From Anaerostipes sp. MSJ-23 (GTDB lineage: Bacteria; Bacillota; Clostridia; Lachnospirales; Lachnospiraceae), in assembly GCF_018918155.1 (NCBI RefSeq), contig NZ_JAHLPY010000004.1, forward strand, positions 1-64,000: DNA of 64,000 bases. Reading direction: 5' to 3'. The notes under the pieces were generated by a model. It was given only the letters and a program-made list of their open reading frames with translations. It had not been told where the DNA came from and ran no database searches. The translations under genes were made by a program, and so were the position numbers. This document shows, in pieces, positions 17,891 to 26,223 of this stretch (the stretch's first letter is position 1; every line of letters begins with the position of its first letter).

Positions 17891-18616
17891 TTATCTAAAT
17901 TTTGAAATCTTTTTCTTGATCCAAAGAATTTTGTCCTCTCCTATCAGACGAGCGATTTTTCGCTTTGTTCTCTGTGACCCTGATGTCCATGTCGCACTAT
18001 AATGGTGAATCGAAATTGTTTTATCACAAAACAAATTCGCCACTTGACTCCCTGAAGAATATGGATCCATATATTCCGGAGAAAGGACCATGACATTATT
18101 CAGCAATTCTGGCTCTGCTGTTTTTGTAAATCCCTGTTCTTTTAATACGTTTGTATTTAGGATCGGACAAGCCAGCTCTTCCATCTTCTCCTGTTCAAAG
18201 GTCGTCTTTTCATATTCACCAAGCATTGCCTGAATGACAGAATTTCCCTTTTCTGCCCCAAATCCAAGCCCTGTATTGACTTCCCCGCTTTGCTGTCTTG
18301 CAAGGAAGCAGGAATATTTTAACATAGGATCCAGACTTTTTACAACTTCTACATCGGTATCAAGATAGATTCCGCCATGTTCGTATATAACTTTCAGCCG
18401 CACAAAATCAGATACAAATGCCCATGCTTTTGCATCATAAGCAGCTTTTGCAAACGGAAATTCTTCAATTGGAACATTGGATTCATCCCATCGTTTGATT
18501 TCATAATCCGGACACATCTTTTTCCATGTTCGAATGCATTTTTCAACATCTGCCGGTAATGGTTTTCCTCCAAACCAGCAGTAATGTATTGTTTTTGGTA
18601 TCCTGTTCTCTTTCAT
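17891..18616 (-). CDS. GT32 family glycosyltransferase
   Basis: The 241-residue protein starts IPKTIHYCWFGGKPLP, followed by DYEIKRWDESN, then AWAFVSDFVRLKVIYEHGG and YLDTDVEVVKSLDP. This is the GT32 (Gly_transf_sug, PF04488) arrangement with DxD in LDTD binding metal and the nucleotide sugar. Size is typical for bacterial members in capsule clusters. It probably adds hexose or N-acetylhexosamine to the cluster B repeat unit. The start ATG follows a 75-base spacer after the upstream GT4 gene; its stop is next to the polymerase ribosome binding site. Confidence 0.9.
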   Translation of the reverse strand: MKENRIPKTIHYCWFGGKPLPADVEKCIRTWKKMCPDYEIKRWDESNVPIEEFPFAKAAYDAKAWAFVSDFVRLKVIYEHGGIYLDTDVEVVKSLDPMLKYSCFLARQQSGEVNTGLGFGAEKGNSVIQAMLGEYEKTTFEQEKMEELACPILNTNVLKEQGFTKTAEPELLNNVMVLSPEYMDPYSSGSQVANLFCDKTISIHHYSATWTSGSQRTKRKIARLIGEDKILWIKKKISKFR

Positions 18617-18691
18617 TGAAATTTTACTTCCTCCATAAAATCTTACATCAATTCATTGCTTTCTACAAGAGTTCTTTTTTCTGTTTTCAGT

Positions 18692-19795
18692 CTATGACAG
18701 CAAATCTTCATAAATTTCCTGTAATCTTAAAACGCTGCTTTGAACATCATATTTATTTTTTATAATACATTCTCTTGCCTTTTGTGATTTTTTTTCTCGG
18801 TCTTCTTTTTTCTTACTCATTTCTTTTGCGACCGCCTGCTCCCACGCTTTTGCAGAATCAATGGTCACAAATTCAATGTTTCCAGACATATCAGATTCTC
18901 TGGCAACCTTATCGGAAACAAGACAGGTAAGTCCTGCTGCCTGTGCTTCCACAAGAACCAATGGAAGTCCTTCAAACAACGATGGCAGTACAAAAGCATC
19001 GATGGCATTATATACAAAATCAATTTCTGAAGAATCCCCGAGAACAATGATTCTTTCTTTATATGGATGCTGTTCAATTTTCTGCATGATTTCATCAAAA
19101 TTCGGTCCGCTTCCGACAAGAAGAAGCTTGACATTTTCATGTTCTTTGGCAATTTCTTCAAAGGCTTTCAAAAGAAATGGATGGTTTTTTTGAACCGTAT
19201 ACTGCGCAATATGTCCAAGTAAAAATTCATCCGTCACGCCAAGTCTCTTACGGAATTCCTGTCTTTTTTTCTCATCATAACGATAATGCTCTGTTTGAAT
19301 CCCATTTGGCAATACTTCAAATGGACGATTTCCAAACATCCATTCTCCTGCTGGTGTACTGCACGCAATTCCTTTTTTATATAATCGATGAAAAATCGGA
19401 CTTAACATTTTGTGCATTGTGATATGATCACATGTCGTATTATGGCTATGTACAACTCTTGCCTTGGTTCCTGCAAGAAATGCAAGGAACAAATCTGGTG
19501 TCACCATCGCACTATTTCCATGAACATGGACAATATCATATTTTTTTGCTTTTAAAACCTTAAGTAATCCCATATAGTAACCTTTGGAATCTCTATGTTT
19601 CAATGGAAGTTCTATTACTTCCACTCCAAGCTCTTTGCATTCCTCAATATATTCCGAAACCACACGATCCCCAACCAGCAAATCAATGTCAAATTTTGCT
19701 CGATCGATGTTTCGGCAACAATTCATAATGACCGTACTAATCCCAGTCCGGTCCAGATCTAATGCAATCATGCCAATTTTTATTTTCGAATTCAT
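18692..19795 (-). CDS. GT4 family glycosyltransferase, cluster B
   Basis: The 367-residue protein shows the two Rossmann domains of GT-B enzymes: KIGMIALDLDRTGISTVIMN with YDIVHVHGNSAMVTPDL in the first, and GHIAQYTVQKNHPFLL, LLLVGSGP and FVLPSLFEGLPLVLVEAQAAGL in the second. The E-x7-E nucleotide-sugar motif of GT4 is EGLPLVLVE. It lacks a signal peptide and would work at the inner face of the membrane. It lies four bases after the Alg13-like gene in cluster B. The donor sugar is unknown. Confidence 0.9.
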   Translation of the reverse strand: MNSKIKIGMIALDLDRTGISTVIMNCCRNIDRAKFDIDLLVGDRVVSEYIEECKELGVEVIELPLKHRDSKGYYMGLLKVLKAKKYDIVHVHGNSAMVTPDLFLAFLAGTKARVVHSHNTTCDHITMHKMLSPIFHRLYKKGIACSTPAGEWMFGNRPFEVLPNGIQTEHYRYDEKKRQEFRKRLGVTDEFLLGHIAQYTVQKNHPFLLKAFEEIAKEHENVKLLLVGSGPNFDEIMQKIEQHPYKERIIVLGDSSEIDFVYNAIDAFVLPSLFEGLPLVLVEAQAAGLTCLVSDKVARESDMSGNIEFVTIDSAKAWEQAVAKEMSKKKEDREKKSQKARECIIKNKYDVQSSVLRLQEIYEDLLS

Positions 19796-19799
19796 ACAC

Positions 19800-20294
19800 T
19801 TATCCCTTTTTTTCTTCGATGGTATTTAGATAATTTCTCACAGTATCAACAACCTGCTGCTTCTGTGAAACATAATGATCAAAATGGTGCTTCCTTGCTT
19901 CCACAATCAAATCTGCCAAATTATCTTCTTCTCCACACTGCAGAACATAATTTTTTTCTGCAAACGTCTCCGCGATCTGAACCTGATGATCATCCACATG
20001 CTCCCCATGTTTGGTAAGACGCGGTATTACAATGACAGGCTTTTTGCATTTCAGGCCAAGCATAATCGTAGCGACTCCGCTATGTGTGATTAGAAGATCA
20101 CACTGCTCAACATATTCTGTAAATTTTTCTTTTGTTAAAAAGTCTTTATATTGATAATGCTTCGGTTTATAAGTACTGCTTCCAACCTGCGCAAAAATAG
20201 GTTCATCAATGAGCCCTTCTTCAATATACTGGTCTAACTTCTGTAATAATCTGTTAAATGGAAATTTTTGTGTTCCTACTGCTACATAAATCAT
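19800..20294 (-). CDS. Alg13/PssE-like glycosyltransferase subunit
   Basis: At 164 residues this matches the catalytic half of two-component glycosyltransferases (Alg13, PssE, CpsG), which corresponds to the C-terminal domain of GT28 enzymes such as MurG. Motifs are MIYVAVGTQKFPFNRL at the start, CDLLITHSGVATIMLGL for the nucleotide-sugar site, and KPVIVIPRLTKHGEHVDDHQ. It would form a heterodimer with the Alg14-like product of the gene 11 bases upstream, probably adding the second sugar of the cluster B repeat unit. Confidence 0.9.
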   Translation of the reverse strand: MIYVAVGTQKFPFNRLLQKLDQYIEEGLIDEPIFAQVGSSTYKPKHYQYKDFLTKEKFTEYVEQCDLLITHSGVATIMLGLKCKKPVIVIPRLTKHGEHVDDHQVQIAETFAEKNYVLQCGEEDNLADLIVEARKHHFDHYVSQKQQVVDTVRNYLNTIEEKKG

Positions 20295-20305
20295 TTACTT
20301 CTCCC

Positions 20306-20761
20306 TCAGAAAATTCCTCCTACATATTTCGCTTTTGGATAAACCTTTAACAGCGATTCCCACTGAACAAGAAAAAGATCTGCAAAAGGATACACAAGTT
20401 TTCCTGTCAAAGATCCATTATTTACCCTGGCAAACGATTCGATATAAACAATCTTGATTCCTTTGCATTTTGCAAGCAGACAAAATGGAAAGGCCAATAA
20501 TGCTCCTGTTGTTACAAGTACGTCCGGCCGCTCCTTTTTTAAAACTTTTCTTGCATCAAAAAATAATTTGATAAAATGTTTGAAAAATCCTTTTTCACTT
20601 CTGTTAATTTGCGGGAAAACATATAAATCTTCCAAATTGCAATCTTCGGATTGTCCTCCCCCTTCTGTAACGTAACATGTGTCATTTTCATCTGCAATTT
20701 CTTTTAAACACATAATTTCTTCCCAGTGTCCTCCTGATGAAGCCACAAAACAAACCTTCAT
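20306..20761 (-). CDS. Alg14/PssD-like membrane subunit of a two-component glycosyltransferase
   Basis: The 151-residue protein begins KVCFVASSGGHWEEIM, the phosphate-loop-like start of Alg14/PssD/CpsF proteins, and continues with RPDVLVTTGALLAFPFCLLAK and KIVYIESFARVNNGSLTGKL. Alg14-type subunits bind the lipid acceptor and recruit the Alg13-type catalytic subunit encoded next. Size is normal. The gene is second in cluster B, after the priming transferase, which is the standard place for the enzyme that adds the second sugar. Confidence 0.9.
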   Translation of the reverse strand: MKVCFVASSGGHWEEIMCLKEIADENDTCYVTEGGGQSEDCNLEDLYVFPQINRSEKGFFKHFIKLFFDARKVLKKERPDVLVTTGALLAFPFCLLAKCKGIKIVYIESFARVNNGSLTGKLVYPFADLFLVQWESLLKVYPKAKYVGGIF

Positions 20762-20790
20762 ATATTCGCTTCCTTTCTACCATATTTTAT

Positions 20791-22245
20791 TTATATGGAT
20801 CCATCCTTTCTAAACACAACTAATACTGTCTTTAAAAGAATTTTTATATCTAATTCAATACTCCACTCGCTAATGTACTGCTTGTCCAACCTTACAACTT
20901 CCTCAAAATCGGTAATATCACTGCGGCCGCTGACCTGCCACATTCCAGTGATTCCAGGCTTAATTGCCATTCTCGCCCAATGATGTGGTTCATATAGGTC
21001 GGTTTCTGAAACCAGAGGAGGTCTTGTCCCGACAATTGACATATCCCCTTTTAATACATTAAAAAACTGTGGAAATTCATCCAGACTTGTCCGCCGGATA
21101 AAGTCACCAACACCTGTTTTTCTCTTACCATCTGGTAATATTTTATTTCCGATGACACGCGGATCAAAATCCATTTTAAACATTTTTCCATCGCCAAGTT
21201 TATTCTGTTCCATTAGTTCCGCTTTTCTCTCTTCTGCATCTAAATACATGCTTCGGAACTTATACATTTTAAATTTTCTTCCGTTTTTCCCAACACGTTC
21301 CTGCGAAAAGAAAATAGGCCCTGGAGAACTAATATAAATTGCCGGCGCAACAAAAATAAAAATAATTCCTGTCAAAATACATCCAACAATTCCTGCAACA
21401 ATATCCATCAGCCGCTTCAAAAAAAGTTCTCTTGACGAAGCGAAATTAATACTCGTTGTTAAGACGGTGTAATTTCCAATTTTTTCAATAAATTGTTTTT
21501 TCCCTGGTATATTTGTAATCTTTGCAAGATTTAAATGTACGGTTACTCCTGTCTCTGTAAACTGGTCAATTAACTCTTTCGGATATGGAACATCGCCCGA
21601 AGTGACAATTAACACTTCATCAATCCATTCCTGACAAATATAGTTTGGTGCAGTTTCTCCATCTGCAACCACCTTGATTCCTTTGATCTCTTCTCCGATC
21701 ATATCCTCATCTATAATTGCAATACCAGAAAGTACATATCTTGCATAATTATGCTTTTGCATATTCTCAACGACACTCTCAGCGATATCTTTGGTTACCG
21801 CAATCAAAAGCGAACGATCTCCATCACCATCTACCATTTTTCTTCGCAAAAATCTCTTATGTAATTCTCTGACAACGTAAGTAAGGATCATATACATTAT
21901 GACCATGTATATGAATGCCTGTCTTGAATAATCTTGGCCTTCCTGAAGAAAAAATAAATACAGAACAGACACTGCACCTACAATGATACTATGCTGCAGT
22001 GTTACAATAAAATCTTGATAAGAATCTTTTTTTAAGACACCTTTCAGTGTTCCAAATAAAAAAAGCACAACAAGATCTGCAAGTTCAACAAACACGGCCA
22101 TATTGCGATATAACAAATGCTGATAAGGACAAAATCCATATCCGCTTAACGCATAAGACAGTATAAATGCAAACTGCAGACAAAACATATCCAAAATAAT
22201 AAAATCCAAATGCTTCAGCCATCGATTGGAATCTTTTCTATACAT
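20791..22245 (-). CDS. Polyprenyl-phosphate sugar-1-phosphate transferase (priming enzyme), cluster B
   Basis: I chose the ATG at 22245 because the following residues (MYRKDSNRWLKHLDF) align with the start of the cluster A paralogue and AAGAGAGA lies upstream; an ATG six codons earlier is also in frame. The 484-residue product has N-terminal membrane helices, a central soluble region, and a C-terminal sugar transferase domain (SPGPIFFSQERVGKNGRKF, KFRSMYLDAE, GITGMWQVSGRSD). It transfers a sugar-1-phosphate onto undecaprenyl phosphate and is the first gene of cluster B. Most residues are shared with the copy at 12202-13653, especially in the last 200. Confidence 0.93.
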   Translation of the reverse strand: MYRKDSNRWLKHLDFIILDMFCLQFAFILSYALSGYGFCPYQHLLYRNMAVFVELADLVVLFLFGTLKGVLKKDSYQDFIVTLQHSIIVGAVSVLYLFFLQEGQDYSRQAFIYMVIMYMILTYVVRELHKRFLRRKMVDGDGDRSLLIAVTKDIAESVVENMQKHNYARYVLSGIAIIDEDMIGEEIKGIKVVADGETAPNYICQEWIDEVLIVTSGDVPYPKELIDQFTETGVTVHLNLAKITNIPGKKQFIEKIGNYTVLTTSINFASSRELFLKRLMDIVAGIVGCILTGIIFIFVAPAIYISSPGPIFFSQERVGKNGRKFKMYKFRSMYLDAEERKAELMEQNKLGDGKMFKMDFDPRVIGNKILPDGKRKTGVGDFIRRTSLDEFPQFFNVLKGDMSIVGTRPPLVSETDLYEPHHWARMAIKPGITGMWQVSGRSDITDFEEVVRLDKQYISEWSIELDIKILLKTVLVVFRKDGSI

Positions 22246-22274
22246 ACAATTCTCTCTTTTCACTTATATTTTTT

Positions 22275-22312
22275 TGTAAAAAAGAGGATTTCCCCAATAT
22301 TTCCTACCCTCT
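22275..22312 (-). terminator. Possible second hairpin with U tract in the leader of cluster B
   Basis: On the minus strand AGAGG (22308-22312) can pair with CCTCT (22283-22287), followed by a run of six T. The loop is about 20 bases and the stem short, so I treat it as weak. It lies 30-60 bases upstream of the priming transferase gene. Confidence 0.3.
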
Positions 22313-22350
22313 ATCTTTCTTATATCATAGGAATCATGCCTATTCATATA

Positions 22351-22376
22351 AAAAATCTTACAACCCCTTTGTAAGA
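22351..22376 (-). terminator. Strong terminator hairpin inside the leader of cluster B
   Basis: On the minus strand TCTTACAA (22369-22376), a five-base loop and TTGTAAGA (22356-22363) form a perfect eight-pair stem followed by six T. It lies between the candidate promoter at 22466-22494 and the first gene of the cluster, with no sizeable gene between promoter and hairpin. It therefore looks like an attenuator that must be read through for exopolysaccharide expression. Confidence 0.75.
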
Positions 22377-22465
22377 CTACATACTAACATACCATTTTTT
22401 ATGCAATTTATCAATATGATTATCAGGAGTTTTTTGTTTCCTCTTCTTTCATCCCTTCCTTTTTT

Positions 22466-22494
22466 AGTATAACATCTTCTAAATCATTAAGCAA
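22466..22494 (-). promoter_or_regulatory. Candidate promoter of exopolysaccharide cluster B
   Basis: On the minus strand TTGCTT (22489-22494) and TATACT (22466-22471) are 17 bases apart, a good sigma-A match. The start site would be near 22459, giving a leader of about 215 nucleotides with two terminator-like hairpins. The leader includes a nine-codon frame (22423-22452), but it would begin almost at the transcript start without room for a ribosome binding site. Confidence 0.65.
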
Positions 22495-22561
22495 TTATTT
22501 CATTTGTTAATTTTTTATTAACTATATGCCTTTAATGACAATTTTTGTCTCTCTTATCACA

Positions 22562-22623
22562 CAAAAAAATAGGCGAAACAGACATTGCAAATTTATGATT
22601 TTACCTACAATGTTTGTTTCACC
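22562..22623 (-). terminator. Terminator after purD
   Basis: On the minus strand GGTGAAACAAACATTG (22608-22623) pairs with CAATGTCTGTTTCGCC (22572-22587), with one mismatch and one G-U pair, followed by TATTTTTTTG. The loop is about 20 bases. It lies 39 bases after the purD stop and ends the pyr-pur gene series. Confidence 0.88.
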
Positions 22624-22661
22624 CCCTATGATTTTATTTTTTATTTATCATACAATCATCT

Positions 22662-23933
22662 TTAAGCCTCGTCAATGGCTTTTCCGATATCATTTCTCTT
22701 ATATTTGTTTTCAAAATCGATCCAGTCTGTTGCTTTGTAAGCGTTGGCTCTGGCTTCTTTTAAATCATTTCCTTTGGCTACCACACCAAGGACACGTCCT
22801 CCGTTTGTAACAATTTTTCCATCATGGAATTTTGTTCCGGCATGGAAGACATAATATCCTTCTTTCTCTTTGAAAGTATCCAGCCCTTTGATTTCAAAGC
22901 CTTTGTCATATTTTTCTGGATATCCATCAGAAGCTAATACGACGCAAACGGCTGCATTATCTTCAAATTCCAGATTGATATCGTTAAGTTTTCCATCAAT
23001 ACAAGCTTCCATAACTTCTGTGATGTCGTTTTTCATTCGTGGAAGGACAACCTGTGCCTCTGGATCTCCAAAACGAGCATTATATTCCAGTACTTTTGGT
23101 CCATCTTCTGTTAACATTAATCCCGTAAAGAGAATTCCGGTAAACGGTCTTCCTTCCGCTGCCATTGCGTCGATGGTTGGCTGGTAAACATGTTTTTCAC
23201 AGAAATCTTCGACTTCTTTTGTATAGAATGGACTTGGAGAGAAGGTTCCCATTCCTCCCGTATTCAGTCCTTTGTCTCCGTCTTTTGCACGTTTATGATC
23301 CTGAGCAGATGTCATACATTTGATGGTTTTTCCATCACAGAAAGCAAGAACCGATACTTCACGTCCTGTCATAAATTCTTCGATCACGATCTCATCTCCT
23401 GCATCTCCGAACTGTTTATCAAGCATTAAAGTTTTTACACCTTCTTTTGCTTCTTCCAGTGTATTGCAAATCAGGACACCTTTTCCAAGTGCCAGTCCAT
23501 CGGCTTTTAATACGATTGGCATCTTAGCAGTTTCCAGATAAGCGATCGCTTCCTTTGGATCTGTGAAGGTTTCATATGCTGCGGTTGGAATGTTGTACTT
23601 TTTCATCAGATCTTTTGAAAATGCTTTGGATCCTTCGATGATTGCCGCATTTTTTCTTGGCCCGAAAACTCTTAATCCTTCTGCTTCAAAAGCATCGACA
23701 ACTCCGCCAACCAATGGATCATCCATTCCAATGATCGTTAAGTCGATGTCGTGTTCTTTGGCAAATGCAACCAATGCATCAAATTCCATTGCTCCAATGT
23801 TTACACATTCTGCATATTCTGCAATTCCTGCATTTCCCGGTGCACAATAGATTTTTTCTACTCTCGGGCTCTGTGCAACTGCCCATGCAATTGCATGTTC
23901 TCTTCCGCCGCTTCCTACGATTAAAACTTTCAT
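22662..23933 (-). CDS. purD: Phosphoribosylamine--glycine ligase
   Basis: GAR synthetase joins glycine to 5-phosphoribosylamine with ATP, the second step of purine synthesis. The 423-residue protein starts with the N-domain signature MKVLIVGSGGREHAIAWA, has the ATP-grasp segment PIVLKADGLALGKGVLIC, the loop HKRAKDGDKGLNTGGMGTFSPSP (cut here: HKRAKDGDKGLNTGGMG), and the metal site LEYNARFGDPEAQ. Length is standard. It is the last gene of the pur group and lies 21 bases after an unrelated NlpC/P60 gene. A strong terminator follows. purF, purL and purC, purB, purH are not in the window. Confidence 0.98.
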   Translation of the reverse strand: MKVLIVGSGGREHAIAWAVAQSPRVEKIYCAPGNAGIAEYAECVNIGAMEFDALVAFAKEHDIDLTIIGMDDPLVGGVVDAFEAEGLRVFGPRKNAAIIEGSKAFSKDLMKKYNIPTAAYETFTDPKEAIAYLETAKMPIVLKADGLALGKGVLICNTLEEAKEGVKTLMLDKQFGDAGDEIVIEEFMTGREVSVLAFCDGKTIKCMTSAQDHKRAKDGDKGLNTGGMGTFSPSPFYTKEVEDFCEKHVYQPTIDAMAAEGRPFTGILFTGLMLTEDGPKVLEYNARFGDPEAQVVLPRMKNDITEVMEACIDGKLNDINLEFEDNAAVCVVLASDGYPEKYDKGFEIKGLDTFKEKEGYYVFHAGTKFHDGKIVTNGGRVLGVVAKGNDLKEARANAYKATDWIDFENKYKRNDIGKAIDEA

Positions 23934-23954
23934 TCTTTCTTCCTTTCTGTTATC

Positions 23955-24536
23955 TTATCTGGCTGGTCTTCCTACAGCTGCAACCTTCCGATACCATGGA
24001 TTCCCATAAGCTGGAGGGGCTCCATCTGCATGAAGCATTTTCTCATTCCCAATGTAGATGGATACATGGGCAATGTTTCTAAAACGTCCATTATTTCCTC
24101 TTTTGTTTGTGTAAAAAATCAGATCTCCCGGCTCCAGATGATTTTTGGCTTTTTCTTCAGAAATCAGACAATGGTTTTCTTCGCACCATCTGGCAATTTC
24201 CGCAGCCGTTGGCGCATAAGATGATTCTCCAAAAGGAATACCTGCTGCCTTCCAGCATTTCCATACATAAGCGCTGCAGTCTATATACCCTTCCTGCATT
24301 CGCTTTGCCTGACTATATTTTGGATGTTCTTTATAAATACGGATGGCCGTTTTCACTGCTTTGAAAGCCTTGGTATTTTTTGGCTTCTCCTGGGCGGTCG
24401 TTGTCGTCTGTTTTTTTACCTTTGTGGTCTTTGTCACTGCTTTTTTTGCTTGTTCATGACCACATCCTGTCAGAGTAAATACCAGAGCAAGACTCAAAAG
24501 CCCTGCTCTTATTTTTTGCTTTTTTGTTTTTCTCAC
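23955..24536 (-). CDS. NlpC/P60-type lipoprotein, putative cell-wall hydrolase
   Basis: The 193-residue product has a lipoprotein signal peptide (basic start, hydrophobic stretch, LTGC with Cys25), a Lys/Thr-rich linker to about residue 55, and an NlpC/P60-like domain with Cys87 in YIDCSAYVWKCW, PGDLIFYTNKRG, and His157 in NIAHVSIYIG. Such enzymes cleave D-Glu-meso-DAP bonds or related peptides outside the cell. The start is GTG, overlapping the purN stop by four bases (GTGA), so it is translationally coupled to purN. Its place between purN and purD is unusual for a wall enzyme. Confidence 0.88.
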   Translation of the reverse strand: MRKTKKQKIRAGLLSLALVFTLTGCGHEQAKKAVTKTTKVKKQTTTTAQEKPKNTKAFKAVKTAIRIYKEHPKYSQAKRMQEGYIDCSAYVWKCWKAAGIPFGESSYAPTAAEIARWCEENHCLISEEKAKNHLEPGDLIFYTNKRGNNGRFRNIAHVSIYIGNEKMLHADGAPPAYGNPWYRKVAAVGRPAR

Positions 24537-25171
24537 TGAATTCCTCCGGAAAGATCAATGACCTTTCCGTTTTCTACCTTAATTCTTCCATTGGCGATAT
24601 CATCGATGGCTTTTGGAAGGATCTTCCATTCTGCCTGTTCCATAATTCTTCTTTGAAGTGTTTGCGGGGTATCATCTTGTTTGATATAAACCGCTTTTTG
24701 ATTGATGATCGGTCCGGTATCGGTTCCTTTATCTACGAAATGTACAGTTGCTCCAGAGACTTTTACTCCTCGTTCAAGTGCCTTTTCATGAACTTTTAAC
24801 CCATAATAACCGGTTCCACAAAAGGATGGAATCAAAGATGGATGAATGTTGATGATGCGATTTTCAAATTCTTGGATAATCTTTTCTGGAATCACAACAA
24901 GACATCCTGCTAATACAATCAAATCAACCTTTCGTTTCACCAATTCTTCATATAACGCTTCATTGAATTCCTCTCTTGTATCAAAATCTTTTGGAGAAAG
25001 ACCAAGCGCCTCAATTCCATGTTTTTCTGCACGTTCCAGAGCATAGGCATTTTTATTATTGCTAATTACGATATCGATCTTAGCATTTGTAATTTTTCCT
25101 GATTCGATCGAATCAATGATCGCCTGAAGGTTGGTTCCTCCTCCGGATACAAGTACGGCCAGTTTTAGCAT
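24533..25171 (-). CDS. purN: Phosphoribosylglycinamide formyltransferase
   Basis: This is GART, which formylates glycinamide ribonucleotide using 10-formyl-tetrahydrofolate. The 212-residue protein has the nucleotide loop LVSGGGTNLQAI at residues 7-18, the catalytic block IINIHPSLIPSFCGTGYYG with the conserved N-x-H, and VHFVDKGTDTGPII carrying the conserved Asp. Size is typical. Its start overlaps the purM end by seven bases, and its end overlaps the GTG start of the NlpC gene. It links this operon functionally to the folate genes at 54.5-57.9 kb. Confidence 0.97.
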   Translation of the reverse strand: MLKLAVLVSGGGTNLQAIIDSIESGKITNAKIDIVISNNKNAYALERAEKHGIEALGLSPKDFDTREEFNEALYEELVKRKVDLIVLAGCLVVIPEKIIQEFENRIINIHPSLIPSFCGTGYYGLKVHEKALERGVKVSGATVHFVDKGTDTGPIINQKAVYIKQDDTPQTLQRRIMEQAEWKILPKAIDDIANGRIKVENGKVIDLSGGIQ

Positions 25172-26190
25172 AAGGTAACTCCTTTTTCTCCGGCTTTGAT
25201 ATGTCCTACGACATATGGTGTATCTCCGGCTGCTTTGATCGCTTCCATTGTTTTGTCAACATCTTCTTTGTCAACTGCAACGATCATTCCAAGACCCATG
25301 TTGAATGTGTTGTACATCATTTCTTCTGCGATATCTCCTTCTTTGGCAAGGAGTTTAAAGATGGCTGGTACTTCATAGCTGTCTTTTTCTACCACTGCAT
25401 GGATTCCTTCTGGAAGCATACGCGGAATGTTTTCATAGAAACCGCCACCAGTAATATGACTGCATGCTTTTACGGTAATTCCTGCATTTTTGATGCTCTT
25501 TAATGCTTTTACATAGATTCTTGTTGGTGCAAGCAATGCTTCTCCTAATGTTTTTCCTAATTCTTCATGATATGTATTTAAAGATTCCTTGCTCATATCA
25601 AAAACTTTTCTTACCAGAGAAAATCCATTGCTATGAACTCCTGTAGATGCCATACCAATCAGGATATCTCCGTCTTTTAAGTTTTCTCCTGTGATCAGAT
25701 CTTTGCGGTCACAAACACCAACAGCAAATCCTGCAAGGTCATATTCGTCTTCTGGCATCAGTCCAGGATGTTCTGCTGTCTCCCCACCAATCAATGCGGC
25801 GTCAGACTGAACACATCCTTCTGCAACACCACTTACGATAGAAGCAATTTTTTCTGGATAGTTCTTTCCACAGGCAATATAATCAAGGAAGAAAAGAGGT
25901 TCTCCTCCTGCACATGCAATATCATTGACACACATTGCAACAGCATCGATTCCGATGGTATCATGTTTATCAAGAATCATCGCCAGTTTTACTTTTGTTC
26001 CGCATCCATCAGTTCCTGATAGTAAAACAGGGTCTTCCATTTCTTTGATTTTCTTCAAAGAAAATGCTCCGGAGAATCCTCCAAGACCGCCGAGAACTTC
26101 CTCTCTCATGGTTCTTTTTACGTGTTCCTTCATTAATTCTACAGATTTGTATCCTGCTTCAATGTCTACGCCTGCTTTTTTGTAATCCAT
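25165..26190 (-). CDS. purM: Phosphoribosylformylglycinamidine cyclo-ligase
   Basis: AIR synthetase closes the imidazole ring in step five of purine synthesis. The 341-residue protein has DYKKAGVDIEAG at the N-terminus, the ATP-binding segment LLSGTDGCGTKVKLA, CVNDIACAGGEPLFFLDYIA, GGETAEHPG, and HITGGGFYENIPRMLP in the C-terminal domain. Length and motifs are standard. The gene follows purE by 33 bases and overlaps purN. Confidence 0.98.
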   Translation of the reverse strand: MDYKKAGVDIEAGYKSVELMKEHVKRTMREEVLGGLGGFSGAFSLKKIKEMEDPVLLSGTDGCGTKVKLAMILDKHDTIGIDAVAMCVNDIACAGGEPLFFLDYIACGKNYPEKIASIVSGVAEGCVQSDAALIGGETAEHPGLMPEDEYDLAGFAVGVCDRKDLITGENLKDGDILIGMASTGVHSNGFSLVRKVFDMSKESLNTYHEELGKTLGEALLAPTRIYVKALKSIKNAGITVKACSHITGGGFYENIPRMLPEGIHAVVEKDSYEVPAIFKLLAKEGDIAEEMMYNTFNMGLGMIVAVDKEDVDKTMEAIKAAGDTPYVVGHIKAGEKGVTLC

Positions 26191-26223
26191 TTTTTTCCTC
26201 CTGATGATTTGAAATCTTAATTT

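Noticed and set aside
22423-22452. Nine-codon leader peptide in the cluster B leader
   Set aside because: The ATG would be only a few bases from the predicted transcript start with the purine-rich stretch directly adjacent, leaving no proper ribosome binding site; no codon run suggests amino-acid sensing.
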